Source: Funneliformis mosseae | Lineage: Eukaryota > Glomeromycota > Glomeromycetes > Glomerales > Glomeraceae | Length of the DNA: 21,806 nt | Assembly (NCBI GenBank): GCA_910592005.1 | Contig: CAJVPP010001207.1 | Location: 1 to 21,806, forward strand | Direction: 5' to 3' | Shown: positions 1 through 9,088 of the stretch, one piece after another | Numbering within the stretch: the first letter of the stretch is position 1 | Layout: each line of letters starts with the position of its first letter | Translations under genes and position numbers: made by a program | Notes under the pieces: model-generated | Database searches by the model: none | What the model was told of the DNA's origin: nothing | The model's input: the letters and a program-made list of their open reading frames with translations, nothing else

Positions 1-241
1 TGATCAGCTATCAAATAAAAAAAAATCAGATGATTTTTATTGAAAATTAGTAAACATTTATGCAATCTGAAGATCTTCAATTTTACTATAAATTACTAAG
101 TAAAATTTATAAAATCTGGTAATTTATTGTAGGGCAGTGTATACCAGAGGGAGTAGAAACAAAAATATTACAGTTTATGTTAACAATAAAATTTTTTTTA
201 TTAGGATAGAATTCAGTTTTTTTTATATTCACAAATAACAC

Positions 242-1317
242 ATCAATATTTAATATATTCTCCTTTAATATCAATCACTATCTGAATTCTATTTAATATT
301 TGATCATATCAAATCACAATACACTTTTTGTAATATTCTTAAACCTCTTTTAATACTTTTTCAAGTTTACAAATGCTTGATGACTAAGGGTTATGTTTTC
401 AAATTTTTACCTCAACTACAGCTCACAAATTCTCAATTTGGTTAAGATCAGTATTTTGAGCAGACTATAAAAGTACTAAATTTTGAAAATGCTAAAACTC
501 TTATATAGCCTTCAATATATAAACTGATACATTATTTTCCTAAAAAATAAATTTTTTTAGTTTGTTAGAAAAATGCTTTGAGCAAAAAAACTGTACTTGT
601 GAAAAGTACCTCTTTATATATATTTTTAGTTATCGAACCTTCAAGTGAAATAATGAGACCTAATTTTAAAAAGAAAAAATATACTCAAAATATTCTTTAT
701 AAAGAATAATTTACTGTTGATACAATACAATCTTTATTAAATTTTTCTTCTAGCTTTCTTCAAACTCTTTTCATCTGATTTTTGAAACTGTAAAAAAATG
801 TAGACTTATTTGTTCAAACTATATTTTTTAGTCTTCTATAGTTTAATATCTTCTTTCTATTATCTATGCTAGTTATTTAAATTTATTATTACTGAAATAA
901 GAAGCTTTTTTGAAGAATACAGAAAATGCATATTTTCTTTATAAAGTGTAAACGAATTATTTTTGTAGAGATTGACTTATTAATTTTAGCGAAAATATAT
1001 TAGTAATTTTTATTAAACTTTTTCATCTTAATTCCTTATTTTTGAAAATCATTACCTCTAATCTTTACCTTTTTTAGCTATCGATCAAGCAGAGTCGATT
1101 TGATCATTTTTAGAAGATACTTTTGATCATAAGCTGCAAGATACCTTAGAATAGTTGTTTGATAACATTCTATAGCTTTTGCAATTTTTATATTATTGTG
1201 ACCTAATTTTTTAGTTGTAATAATATCTCCTTTGTGTATAGGAGTTAATTCTTTAATGAGATCTATCATATATGTAAAATTTAAAATAATAGAGATTTTC
1301 AAATCCAATTTTTGCAA
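242..1317 (-). pseudogene. Decayed Tc1-like transposase gene (element 1)
   Basis: Relic of a Tc1/mariner-superfamily transposase, the enzyme that cuts and pastes such elements at TA sites. The N-terminal part (from Met at 1317 or 1269) is an open helix-turn-helix segment containing ELTPIHKGDI, GHNNIKIAKAI and TTILRYL. Further in, the catalytic regions are recognisable: TNKSTF (codon 808-810 is Asn where Tc1 has the first Asp), ENN (codon 534-536 is Asn where Tc1 has the second Asp) and DLNQIENL, the usual SPDLNPIENLW block with its Glu kept. The C-terminus reads like the family end (IDIKGEYIKY, stop at 242-244). Many stops and shifts interrupt it. I could not find matching terminal inverted repeats, so element ends are undefined. 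It is a different family from the other Tc1 copies here. Confidence 0.75.
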
Positions 1318-2795
1318 ACTATAAAATATTAAATTAAAAACAATAAATAAATATTCTATTTAGAAAATATATAATAAATATAGTATAAAAATCACATGAC
1401 CAATTATATATTAACAATTTATTAAATCAAGTAAATTTTAATTATGCAATATTTTTGTTCTTTCTTAATAAATATTATTTATTATAATTGATATATGATA
1501 TATCTAATATATATTACTATTATTATATTTTATTATAATATTATAGGTATTTTATTATACTATAAATATTAATAAAATTAAAAATTAAAAAAAATATCTG
1601 TATTTTTTTAAAAAAAAATATAAGGATTTAGTCTAGCCTTAAAAAATTAAAATCAGTTTTTATAATGTAAATTATTATATATTGTAAAAAAAATCTATAA
1701 ATATAGCTAATTAATATCTTTTTTATTAAATCAAAAAAATATATATATTTAAGTTTATCTTTTTAAAGATAGATAATATAATTAATCACTTATTTAATTG
1801 ATTAATTAAAAAGTTAAAACAATTAGTAATCTAAATAATGCAAAAAAATTACTTATCTTTATTATAATAAACTAACTAAATTTAACAAAATTAAAAGAAT
1901 CATCTTATATAAGCTAAAATCTGTCTTATATAAAAATAAGAAAAAAATAAAGATTAGTAATCTGATATAATACAAAAAAATCACTTACTTTCTTTATTAT
2001 AGACCAATCAAATTAAATTAAAAATAATTTAAATAAAAAAATAAGAAAAAAGAGAAAAAAATAAAAATTAGTAATGTAAAAAAATAGAAAATCATTATCT
2101 AATTTTATTACAATAATAAACTGATCAATCTGAATCTAAAAAATCATTTTAAATAAAAATAATCATTATAAAAAAAAATATAAAAAATAATAAAAATAAT
2201 AAAAAAGAAGAAATTAGTAATCTCAAATAATATAAAAAAAAATAAAAATAGAGAATTGTCATTCATGTTTGTTATTATAATAAACTTCTCTTCTATAGAA
2301 AAAACAACTAATAAAAATAAGTTTAAATAAGTAATAATCTATTAGATTTTATTTAATAACTATAAAAAAAAACTAATGAAATAGAAATTATTTTTAATAT
2401 ACTAAAAATATGATTTTTTTATTATTTTTTATAATTAAAGTTTTTAAATTTTATTTAATTTTTTTAAAAAAAAAAAATCATTAATTTCAAAGTTAAATAA
2501 ATGAAAATATAACTAAAAATCCAAAATTAACAAATTTAATAATAATGATAGGCTATCAAAAAGAACTTGTAGCAAAATATTTGATTTAGTAAATGATTTT
2601 CTTAATAATAAAGTAACAAAAATGAATCATTAATTACTAAATTTAAAAATTTAAAAATTTTTAACTAATAATAATATTGTTAACATATAATCCTTGCAAA
2701 TTACGACAGTTAGACAGGATATTCAAATAGTAATTCTTTTAAGTTTACGTAGTAATCTAATAGTTATCTTAATAAGTTAATAGTTCTTTTATATA
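1318..2795. other. AT-rich intergenic DNA without genes
   Basis: Extremely AT-rich sequence dominated by A and T runs. No open frame of useful length and no transposase motif was seen on either strand. The only structure I can support is the degenerate tandem array at 1821-2335, listed separately. The right edge is the TA target site (2794-2795) of the next transposon. Confidence 0.6.
1821..2335. repeat. Degenerate tandem repeat, about four units of 114-146 bp
   Basis: Units start with the shared word ATTAGTAAT at about 1821, 1952, 2066 and 2212. Each then runs through an A-rich stretch, a TTATTATAATAAAC-like word and a further A-rich tail. Spacings of about 131, 114 and 146 bp and many differences indicate an old, drifting array. 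No coding potential was seen in it. Confidence 0.5.
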
Positions 2796-2904
2796 TAGAG
2801 GGTCTTCAAAAGTTTACGCACACTTTTTCATACGAATTTACTCAAAATTTTATTAAAAAATTAAGCAATTTACAAATAATAAATAATGTTTCTAGACTAT
2901 TAAA
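2796..2904. repeat. Left terminal inverted repeat of Tc1 element
   Basis: Matches the reverse complement of 4189-4300 over about 110 bp with small indels and mostly transition differences. The outer 20 bp and the inner block with TGTTTCTAGA are the best preserved parts. Confidence 0.75.
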
Positions 2905-2924
2905 ATACATATTTTTTTAAGGGT

Positions 2925-3955
2925 TTAATACTTGATCAGACCACCATTTGTATTTATTACTACCTGAATTTGTTGAGGCATACTTTTAACTAAATTTTTA
3001 ATTTTTTCAGAAGTAATTGATTTCCAAACCTTTTATACTTGTCGTTCAAGTGAGAAAAGGTTAGTAGGCTTTACTTTTGGCTTTGAAAGATTTTTTTAAT
3101 TTTGTCCCATAGATTTTGATTAGGTTAAGGTCAGGACTTTAAGCAGGTCATTTAAGAGTTCAGATATTTTTTTGCACGAAATTCTGCAACAATTTTGCTT
3201 TTGTGACAAGAAGTATTATCTTCTTGAAAAATACCATCCCCATTTAGAAAAAATTGCTTTATAGTAGGGATAACATACTTGCATATAGTTTTGAAATGCA
3301 CTATACCATTTACAGAACTAATTAAAAGGACAATTGGCTCTAATCCTTGTGCAGAAAAATATCCCCAGAACATCTGACTTGGACTGTACTTTACTATCGC
3401 TGAAATACAAGCAGGTAACTATTTCTCAGATGGTTCTCACTAAATCCAGCTAGTATGTGATTGTTGAAACTGAGAAAAGATTGATTCATCAGTCTAAAAA
3501 ACCTTTTTTCAGTCTTGCACAATCTAATATGCATGCTCTTGTACCTATGCAAGTCGCTTCACTATGTTTTCAGGTAAAATGAATGGTTTTCGCCTAGCTA
3601 TACAATTATTTAATCCAATAATATGAAGTGTTTGATAGATAGTAGGAATAGAAGCATCCTACATTGACTTCTTTTTTTCAAAATGCTTGCACTTCACGAG
3701 TACATTTGCAGTGATTTTTTTTCTTTGTAACCAATTATTTAAGTTAGTTATGATTTAAAGTTATAAAAGGTGTGGTCACCCAGAATGTGGCTTTGTATCA
3801 ATAGACTTAGTGGCTTTATATCTTTTTATATAAGCTGAAACTGTAGAAGGTTCACATCCTACAGTTTCTGCAATTTTTCTGCATAAATAGCCAAGTTGAT
3901 GTCCATAAAGAATAGCGCCTTTTTGGAACTCAGTAAGATCTTTTCCTTTATTCAT
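2925..3955 (-). pseudogene. Decayed Tc1-like transposase of the long-TIR element
   Basis: About 343 codons from ATG at 3955 to TAA at 2925. The N-terminal helix-turn-helix is readable (MNKGKDLTEFQKGAILYG, then IAETVGCEPSTVSAYIKRYK). Next come TDESIFSQFQQSHTSWI with the first catalytic Asp, MFWGYFSAQGLEPIV, and GDGIFQEDNTSCHKSKIV with the second Asp (codon 3218-3220). The third acidic block is damaged: the Trp and Gln codons of the usual WPAQSPDLNP motif are TGA and TAA, and one base of the Glu codon is missing, which shifts the frame. Another shift lies just before it. Spacing fits a DD34E-type Tc1 transposase. The open 73-codon piece at 3152-3373 is the best surviving fragment. It cannot encode a working enzyme. 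Confidence 0.85.
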
Positions 3956-4188
3956 TTTTTTAAGGTAAGGTTAAAAAATTTTTTTTGTTTTTTTTTGGTT
4001 TATTTATTCTTTTTTAATTAGTATAAGAAAATTCACACAGTCTTCTCAAATTATGAGTGCATAAAACAAATCGTGCGGGGTTTACGATTTTTGTGAAGTT
4101 TGTGATGTTTATTATATTTATGATTTTGGTGATATATTTAGATAAATGGTAGCCTGATCAAATAATAAATAGCTTAGTACAAAGTTTA

Positions 4189-4300
4189 ATTTACTATTCT
4201 AGAAACAATATTTATTATTTGATGATCATTTGCTTACTTAATAAAAATATTATTAAAATTCATACAAAAAAAGTGTTCGTAAACTTTTGGAGACCCTTTG
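4189..4300. repeat. Right terminal inverted repeat of Tc1 element
   Basis: Inverted partner of 2796-2904. It ends in CCAAAAGTTTACG-type sequence read on the minus strand and abuts TA at 4301-4302. It keeps the more ancestral outer bases, CAAAGGGTCTCC on the minus strand. Confidence 0.75.
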
Positions 4301-4302
4301 TA

Positions 4303-4979
4303 CTATAGAGTATATTCATATCTTGGTTAGTTAAGTTCTATTATATATTGAAAAATAGATTCAAACCTATAATGAATATATGATTCATCTACTATATATT
4401 GCCTAATGTATTCAATATACTATTAAGTATATTTTATATGTTAAGTCAAAATTAAACATAAATTACATTACAAATACAAAGTATTACAAAATGTTTTAAG
4501 TAAATTGAATAAAGATTTATTGATAAATAAATAAACTAAAAGCTAAAAATACTAAACTAAGAAAATACAAAAGAAGAATTAATTATAAACAAAAAGAGTA
4601 GCTTTGCGTTACTTTACAAAAAGGGGTTGTATATAATTATCACTGAACTGATTAGATTACATCTAACAATTGATAGTTACTTTCTTATTAAGAATTTAGT
4701 CCCCTATGTCAACTATATTAAATATGTCAAATATATCAAATATGTTTAACAAGTTTGACATTTAGATTTACATTTTCTTACATTACATAAATTAAATATA
4801 TCTATTAAGTTGATCCTGTTAACTACGTCACTTACATAACTATTTATAATACATTATATAGATCAATTATATTATAATAATCCTGTTACATTACTCTTTT
4901 CTTAAAATTTTTTGTTTTCACAAAAATTCTAAATTGTTCTAATTTGTTTCATAAAATTACAAATTTTATCAATTAATTA
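4303..4979. other. AT-rich DNA without recognisable genes
   Basis: No open frame or transposase motif was seen. At 4710-4755 there is a short irregular repetition of AAATATGTCAAATATATC-type words. Otherwise nothing stands out before the module shared with 6236-6498 begins near 4985. Confidence 0.5.
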
Positions 4980-4984
4980 TGTAA

Positions 4985-5228
4985 TAAGATTACAAGTTCT
5001 ATTTAATAGATTGCATGATTGCACGTGATAATCATCAATAAAATAGATTAATCACTATTTGTTTACATTTTTATAGGGAGAAAAATTCTCACGATCTTGA
5101 GAATTTTTACAGCTATAATATTTTGTTATAAATATTTGTTCAAAAATCTCTTCTGTTTTCATCAAATTCTATCAGTTTTACTAAAACTATTGCAAAATTT
5201 TCAGCTTTTATATTTTCAATATAGGCAA
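4985..5228 (+). promoter_or_regulatory. 5' module A: palindrome plus TATA-like boxes
   Basis: This 5' region resembles 6236-6498 in order and wording: a GTTTGTTTA word, a GGGAG/GGAGG word, a palindrome, a TATA-like box, then a TTTTCAT...TATTGCA...TTTTCA leader running up to an ATG. The palindrome at 5081-5108 has perfect 11-nt arms (AAAAATTCTCA and TGAGAATTTTT) around CGATCT. TATA-like words CTATAATA and TTATAAATA follow within about 25 bases. A role as promoter of the decayed gene at 5229 is inference from position and from conservation between the two loci. Confidence 0.45.
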
Positions 5229-5648
5229 ATGTTTTCAAAAACAATTTTTCTTATATCATCAATATAACCTTCAAAATCAAGAAGAAGAAACAAGATAACA
5301 AAAATTAGATAAACTTGATATTAAAAATCATAGGATTTGACACTATTAAATTCCTCTTTATCTTAAGTAGATAGTTTATCTAATGAAATTTATCATTTAT
5401 CTTTTCATTTATCTCGCAATAAATATCGATATTAAGACCTTGAAGTAGAATATGAGGGTCTTCTATTTCAATACAATTGTACAAGAGCTGATATTAATCA
5501 TCTTTAAGGTTATGAAGATGTCCAATCAGTTCAAAATCTTCAGAATAATTTAAACCAAATTCAGAGAAACTTTAAAAGAATATTGAAGCAACTTTATCAG
5601 AGAAGTGAAAAATTTAATTTTTCTTATCATGTGCCTCTTAATGATTAA
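5229..5648 (+). pseudogene. Decayed small gene, family A copy 1 (unknown function)
   Basis: A single frame of 140 codons from ATG to TAA, interrupted by eight in-frame stops (mostly TAA, one TAG, one TGA), every one a single C-to-T or G-to-A change from Gln, Arg or Trp. Between stops the translation looks like real protein: a Ser/Arg/Lys-rich start (SKSRRRNKITKIR), then Leu-rich heptad-like sequence such as VDSLSNEIYHLSFHLSRN, DLEVEYEGLLFQYNC and QNLQNNLNQIQRNFKRIL, suggesting a coiled coil. The last 42 codons are free of stops. No family is recognised. It resembles the relic at 6778-7086 in layout and in its upstream module, so both are probably members of one dispersed repeat or gene family. 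Confidence 0.45.
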
Positions 5649-6235
5649 TTTACTACTAAATATTTTTATCAGGAAAAGATGTTGTTGGCATTTTTATCTA
5701 TCATAGAACTATACTTTATCGTTGTCTTTTTGGCCATTCTATAAACCATGCTCTCTTTCTTTATCTTTTATAGCTAATAATAGTTATCATAAATAGCTTC
5801 TTATAAATGTATTTTCTTTTTCTTCTATATTAATGTATTTTGTTATCTTTCTATTTTTTAATAAAATTTTTGCATATCATTGCATTTTTGACATGATTTA
5901 TATTAATGTTTAATTAATTCTACTATATAAAATGATTTTTATTTATGATATGTTAATCTTTCTCTATATTAAACAAGTCTATTAAAATATAATAGTTAAG
6001 TAATTTATCACGAGAAAGTTTTTGAATACAAATCTAAAATTATCTTTTAATCAACTGATTATATTATTAAACTATTTCTTAATGCATAAACTATGTAATT
6101 ATTATGAATTATTTCTTTTTTTGAAAAACTAGTATTTTCATATTTCCTGATTTTTTTGCCTGCATTTTGTTAAACTTTAAAATTATGCAGTTTACTAAAA
6201 TTTCTGAAATTTATATTAAAATAAGAAATATTGAT
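5649..6235. other. AT-rich DNA without recognisable genes
   Basis: T-rich on the plus strand with short pyrimidine runs. No coding frame, inverted terminal repeat or RNA gene could be supported on either strand. Confidence 0.5.
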
Positions 6236-6498
6236 CAAGGAGGTGTTATGCAAATATTGCATAATCATTAATAAAACGCATTTATATTTCTTAAAATATT
6301 ATATAATAATCAATAATAATTTTAGATCAATAACTGTTTGTTTATTTTTCTGCAGGAGGTGAATTTTCATGATCTTGAAAAATTTTACACGTGTTCTTCA
6401 TCTATAAATATCCTTTCTAAAATTTCTCCTATTTTCATAAAAATTTTCATCGTTCAAACAAAATTATTGCAGATTTTCAAACTCATAATATTTTTAAA
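6236..6498 (+). promoter_or_regulatory. 5' module B: palindrome plus TATA box
   Basis: Second copy of the module at 4985-5228. Shared landmarks are GTTTGTTTA (6336-6344), GCAGGAGGTG, an imperfect palindrome at 6361-6386 (AATTTTCATGATCTTGAAAAATT), CTATAAATA at 6402-6410 and the TTTTCAT...TTATTGCA...TTTTCAAACTCATAATA leader up to the ATG at 6499. The order and spacing match copy A closely, while the rest has drifted. The TATA box about 25-40 bases past the palindrome suggests a core promoter; this is inference. Confidence 0.45.
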
Positions 6499-7086
6499 AT
6501 GACTCACATAAATAAAAAGAAATCTGCTTTCTCCCAACACTGAAGTTCTGCTCAGTATAGATAGTTTAGGAGTGAAAAAATTTCTCAAGATAAGACAGGT
6601 AGATTTAAGAATAGTTTGGTTTAAAGCTTTGATTATATAGAATATGTGCTGACTTATCATGAGTTTTGAATATACATAACCTATGCTATTTTCTAACAAT
6701 AGTGATGATTTATTTGACCTTATTTAGTTAACTGTAACAATAATTAACACTTTTCTCTTTTTTTAAATTAAAGGTTCATGTCAAAAAGATTAAGAGGAAG
6801 TTCAGGTCCAAGAAGATCTTTAAACAAAAATATTAACTTTGAAAAATCAATTATCAGCTTTTTGAATTAAACTGCTAAATTTTTTCTTGAGTGTAATCAT
6901 TTAAAAGAAGATTTGATTTAAGAAAAAGACAAGAATCAAAAATTTCAAGAGAATTATAGAAAGCTTAATGATGATTTTCAGTTTGTCCATCAAAAAGGAA
7001 ATATTAATTTAAAGACCTTAGAGTGACTTTGAAGACGTTTTAACTTTATTCAAAATCAACTTGTAAAGAATAGTAATTGCTATTAA
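6499..7086 (+). pseudogene. Decayed small gene, family A copy 2 (unknown function)
   Basis: Two parts. The first (ATG 6499, the position matching the ATG of the copy at 5229) starts MTHINKKKSAFSQH and is soon broken by stops. The second, 6778-7086, is one 103-codon frame from ATG to TAA with only four internal stops (TAA, TAA, TGA, TGA), each one transition away from Gln, Arg or Trp. It starts MSKRLRGSSGPRRSLNKN and continues in charged, coiled-coil-like sequence (FFLECNHLKEDLI, NYRKLNDDFQFVHQKGNIN, RRFNFIQNQLVKNSN). A GT...AG stretch between the parts (gttaactg at about 6727 to aaag at 6773) could be a former intron, but this is speculative. The basic Ser/Arg N-terminus and Gln/Asn/Leu-rich tail resemble the copy at 5229-5648. 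Confidence 0.45.
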
Positions 7087-7649
7087 TTTCCAGTATGCTT
7101 TATTCCTTGTAAAAATCAATTGAATTAAAAATTGTTTTTTTTTTAATAAATTATTACGTATTTAACTACATAAAACTATTTAAAAAATGATAATTATTAT
7201 GAATTCATGTTATTTTAAGAGCTGTCAATCACACTGTTGATACTTTCATTTTCACTCTTATTATTTTCTCTAAATTACTAAATGAATATTATCTTATTTA
7301 CTAATATCATATTATTAACAATATCATATGATCAGTTTTCTAAAAATTTTATCTGTTACAAATAGGCTAAGCTTGATAATATCTTTGGCAATATATTATT
7401 ATACAAAATTATTCAAATTACAATCTCTTCCTAAATGTAGTTATCAATATAGTGTTGATGTTAAAAGTCTTCAAAATGCATTTAATTTTCTAAATGCAAT
7501 TACTAAAAGTTTTTAAAATATATTTATACGTCTTAAATGTAGTTATTAAAAGTCTTTAAAATATGTTATTGCTAAAAGTCTTCAAAATGTGTTTATGCTA
7601 TTCAAGTAATCTAGTTATATATTACTACACAAATAAGAAAAGAAGGTTC
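7087..7649. other. AT-rich DNA with a short degenerate repeat
   Basis: No convincing gene. A 62-codon open frame at 7328-7516 overlaps a local repeat and has no family features. Between about 7435 and 7600 the words TGTAGTTAT and TAAAAGTCTTCAAAATG recur three to four times with changes. The segment ends at the TA target site (7650-7651) of the next transposon. Confidence 0.4.
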
Positions 7650-7651
7650 TA

Positions 7652-8918
7652 CAGTAGCGGTCATAAGTATCTGATCGTTCAAGATCGTCAAAAATTATTA
7701 TATAACTACCTCTTAAATTTTCCAGAAATATAATATAACACAATACATGATCACCTGTAAATTTATAAGTGTCGATGATACAAAAAAAAATTTAGATGAT
7801 CATCAAACTTTCGCTTGAAAAATGGAACTTTCTTTAGAGAAACGATATGAAATTGTCTTTTTACATGAACACTCAGCTGGTCCAAAGTTTAGTTTTAGAT
7901 TTATTGCTAAACAGGTATGTTGTAGTAAGTCTACAGCTATTTATTGGATTAAAAGATATCATGAAAATTGAGATCTAAGTACTTCAGAAAGATCGGAATA
8001 GCCTTATATAATATCTGCAAAACAAGATGACAAGATTGTAAAGATGACAAAGAAAGAACATAATATAACAGCCATTTAAATACAAGAAAAAATGGAAGAA
8101 AGAGGTGTTAGGCTTAGTGTAGAAATAGTAAGGTGACGTCTTCGTAAGTCTGGAAGAAAGTTTAGTAATGAAATTTCTAAACCTTTACTTAAAGAAGACC
8201 ATTGAAAGAAAAGGTTGTAATGGGCAAAAAAATATAAGAATTTTAATTAGAATCGAGTTATTTTTACAGATGAGAGTACATTTTAATTATATACATTAAA
8301 AAAAGATTTGGCAGTTTCCTGGTAGAAAAAAAGTATTTCGTTCTATTAAGCATCTACCAAAAGTTCATGTTTAGGGATGTTTTTCTGCTTCTGGATTTGG
8401 TAAGCTATTTTGCTTTCAAAGGAACTTTAATGCTAAATTTATGTATACTATTTATGAGCAGGGTCTTCTGGCTTCCATCTCTAAACTTTTGGTAAAGGTA
8501 ATATATATTGGATCTTGCAAGAAGATAATGATCCAAAGCATCAATCAAAAATTACAAAAAAAATGGAAGGAAGAAAATGGTATTAAGGTACTTTCTTGGC
8601 CATCAATGTCTCCAGACAAAAACCCTATAGAAAACATTTGGAGGTTAATGAAAATTAATATACAAAAAAAAAAATTCAATCAATTAGAGGGTTAAAGGAA
8701 GAACTTATAACAGAATGGAACTAATTATCACCTGTACTTGTTGCGAATTTGGTAGCTAGCATGAAAAGGTGTACAGCTGCACTTATAGAGTCAGATAGTG
8801 ACTACATAATGTATTAATTTTAGTTAATTAGTTATGTATTTTTTAAATAAAAAAAAAATTTTGAATTTACTTACTTGTAGCTGGAGTTAAAGGCAGTTAG
8901 AACTTATGACCGCTACTG
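7652..8918 (+). mobile_element. Complete but inactive Tc1 element, family B copy 1
   Basis: A 1267-bp element bounded by TA on both sides (7650-7651 and 8919-8920). The terminal inverted repeats are CAGTAGCGGTCATAAGT at the left and its exact reverse complement at the right. It contains one plus-strand transposase gene, 170 bp in from the left end. Two related copies lie at 11614-12446 (minus, truncated) and 13317-14579 (plus). It is the best-preserved copy at its termini, keeping both CpG sites that are lost in the others. Confidence 0.9.
7822..8817 (+). pseudogene. Decayed Tc1 transposase, DD34E type (family B copy 1)
   Basis: 996 bp from ATG to TAA, about 332 codons. It starts MELSLEKRYEIVFLHEHSAG, then IAKQVCCSKSTAIYWIKRYH (helix-turn-helix). 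Catalytic landmarks are FTDESTF (Asp codon 8269-8271), LQEDNDPKH (Asp 8524-8526) and SPDKNPIENIW (Glu 8630-8632), with 34 residues between the last two after frame correction. About ten in-frame stops replace Gln or Trp codons. A one-base deletion in a T run near 8488 and an extra A near 8560 shift the frame and then restore it; the two other copies show the intact run. Only the 84-codon piece at 8441-8695 stays open, partly in the shifted frame. No active product is possible. Confidence 0.9.
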
Positions 8919-9088
8919 TAAATGCTATCACGTCTGCATAATTGCGTCTTTAATCATTTCTATTTCTTTATCCAAAACTTTTTAACATGTAGGCTTTTCT
9001 AACTACACCAAAATATAATAAATTTTATATTTATAAGACCCCTACAAATTAACATCAGAGATTCTGTAATACTTTTAGATACTATCGC

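Larger units (their letters stand above)
2796..4300 (-). mobile_element. Complete but inactive Tc1-like transposon with long TIRs
   Basis: A 1505-bp element flanked by TA on both sides (2794-2795 and 4301-4302), the normal Tc1/mariner target duplication. Both ends carry the same inverted terminal sequence, best read as CAAAGGGTCTCCAAAAGTTT; the left end has picked up transitions (TAGAGGGTCTTC). The similarity continues inward through AATAATAAAT and TGTTTCTAGA, so the inverted repeats are about 110 bp each, much longer than the ~20-bp ends of the other Tc1 family in this window. The single transposase gene is on the minus strand and is broken. Confidence 0.85.

Noticed and set aside
130..165. 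GGGCAGTGTATACCAGAGGG as a possible terminal inverted repeat of the leftmost Tc1 relic
   Set aside because: No inverted partner was found to the right of 1317, so element ends cannot be set.
6454..6699. Minus-strand 81-codon open frame
   Set aside because: It lies opposite the decayed plus-strand frame starting at 6499 and shows no family features; the plus-strand reading is supported by the second copy at 5229.
7328..7516. 62-codon open frame starting MISFLKILS
   Set aside because: It overlaps local degenerate repeats, has no homologue in the window and no recognisable domain; a weak membrane-like segment is expected from AT-rich DNA.
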